Positions 31,537 through 31,619 of a stretch of 31,619 nucleotides of DNA are shown piece after piece; position 1 is the first letter of the stretch; each line of letters opens with the position of its first letter. The position numbers and the translations under genes are program-made. The DNA comes from Bacillota bacterium (GTDB lineage Bacteria > Bacillota > Clostridia > Christensenellales > Aristaeellaceae): positions 1-31,619 of the forward strand of contig JAEYOV010000056.1 of NCBI GenBank assembly GCA_023411395.1. Direction: 5' to 3'. Below the pieces are notes generated by a model. That model was not told the DNA's origin. It ran no database searches and saw nothing but the letters and a program-made list of their open reading frames with translations.

Positions 31537-31619
31537 GTTATAGAAGAATAAACAGCGGTGTCAAGGAGCGAGGAATGAAGGAAAAACAGGGATAGGAAAC
31601 ACAGCAAGCCGTGTAAGAC

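Noticed and set aside
31553..31619. Minus-strand TTGACA-16-TATAAC near the right end
   Set aside because: It points straight into the terminator of the DUF2974 gene and no gene lies downstream on that strand, so a chance match is more likely.

Overview
The window looks like a chromosomal segment of a spore-forming, moderately GC-rich Clostridia-type Firmicute, most likely a gut or anaerobic-digester lineage. The evidence is a complete GerA-family spore germination receptor operon, AGGAGG-like ribosome binding sites, TTGACA/TATAAT promoters, a DUF2974 hydrolase, an SRAP/Y-polymerase repair locus and many GC-rich extragenic hairpin repeats. No tRNA, rRNA, CRISPR array, transposase or phage structural gene was seen.

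Layout. 1-163 is the 3' end of a DinG/XPD-type helicase, followed by a triple-hairpin repeat whose inverted copy lies near 27409-27490. 440-1930 is an AT-rich insert with two convergent, slightly overlapping genes of unknown function (a 304-aa soluble protein and a 141-aa four-helix membrane protein). 2497-9590 is a spore-germination neighbourhood. The minus-strand gerA-gerB-gerC genes overlap by 4 bp each and are followed by an overlooked 53-aa two-helix ORF. On the plus strand they are flanked by four CBO0543-like multi-pass membrane genes, two on each side. 9591-10074 holds GC hairpin repeats and a 63-bp remnant of one of those paralogues.

10075-18516 encodes exported proteins. On the minus strand are a membrane-anchored protein with a palindromic operator, a small holin-like membrane protein, a triple SH3b protein and an unusual solute-binding protein with a propeller-like N-terminus. 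On the plus strand is a 1278-aa MBG-repeat protein with calcium-binding TSP3 motifs. 18555-18810 is a compact cassette of stem-loops whose first part is a strong terminator for the MBG gene.

18855-23345 holds an ImmA/IrrE metallopeptidase with a two-helix membrane partner, then a MEDS-PAS-GAF hybrid histidine kinase with a receiver domain. 23485-27117 is a DNA-damage locus. Minus-strand genes for a conserved 91-aa protein, an SRAP (HMCES/YedK) abasic-site protein and an AT-rich HEPN-motif protein are divergent from a Y-family polymerase and a small downstream gene. 27185-27531 is again repeat DNA. 27532-31472 holds a cysteine-bearing collagen-like exported protein, a six-helix membrane protein with a small upstream partner, and a DUF2974 (Mbeg1-like) hydrolase ending in a textbook terminator.

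Most functions are inferred from motifs read by eye. No database search was run, so family names for hypothetical proteins are provisional.
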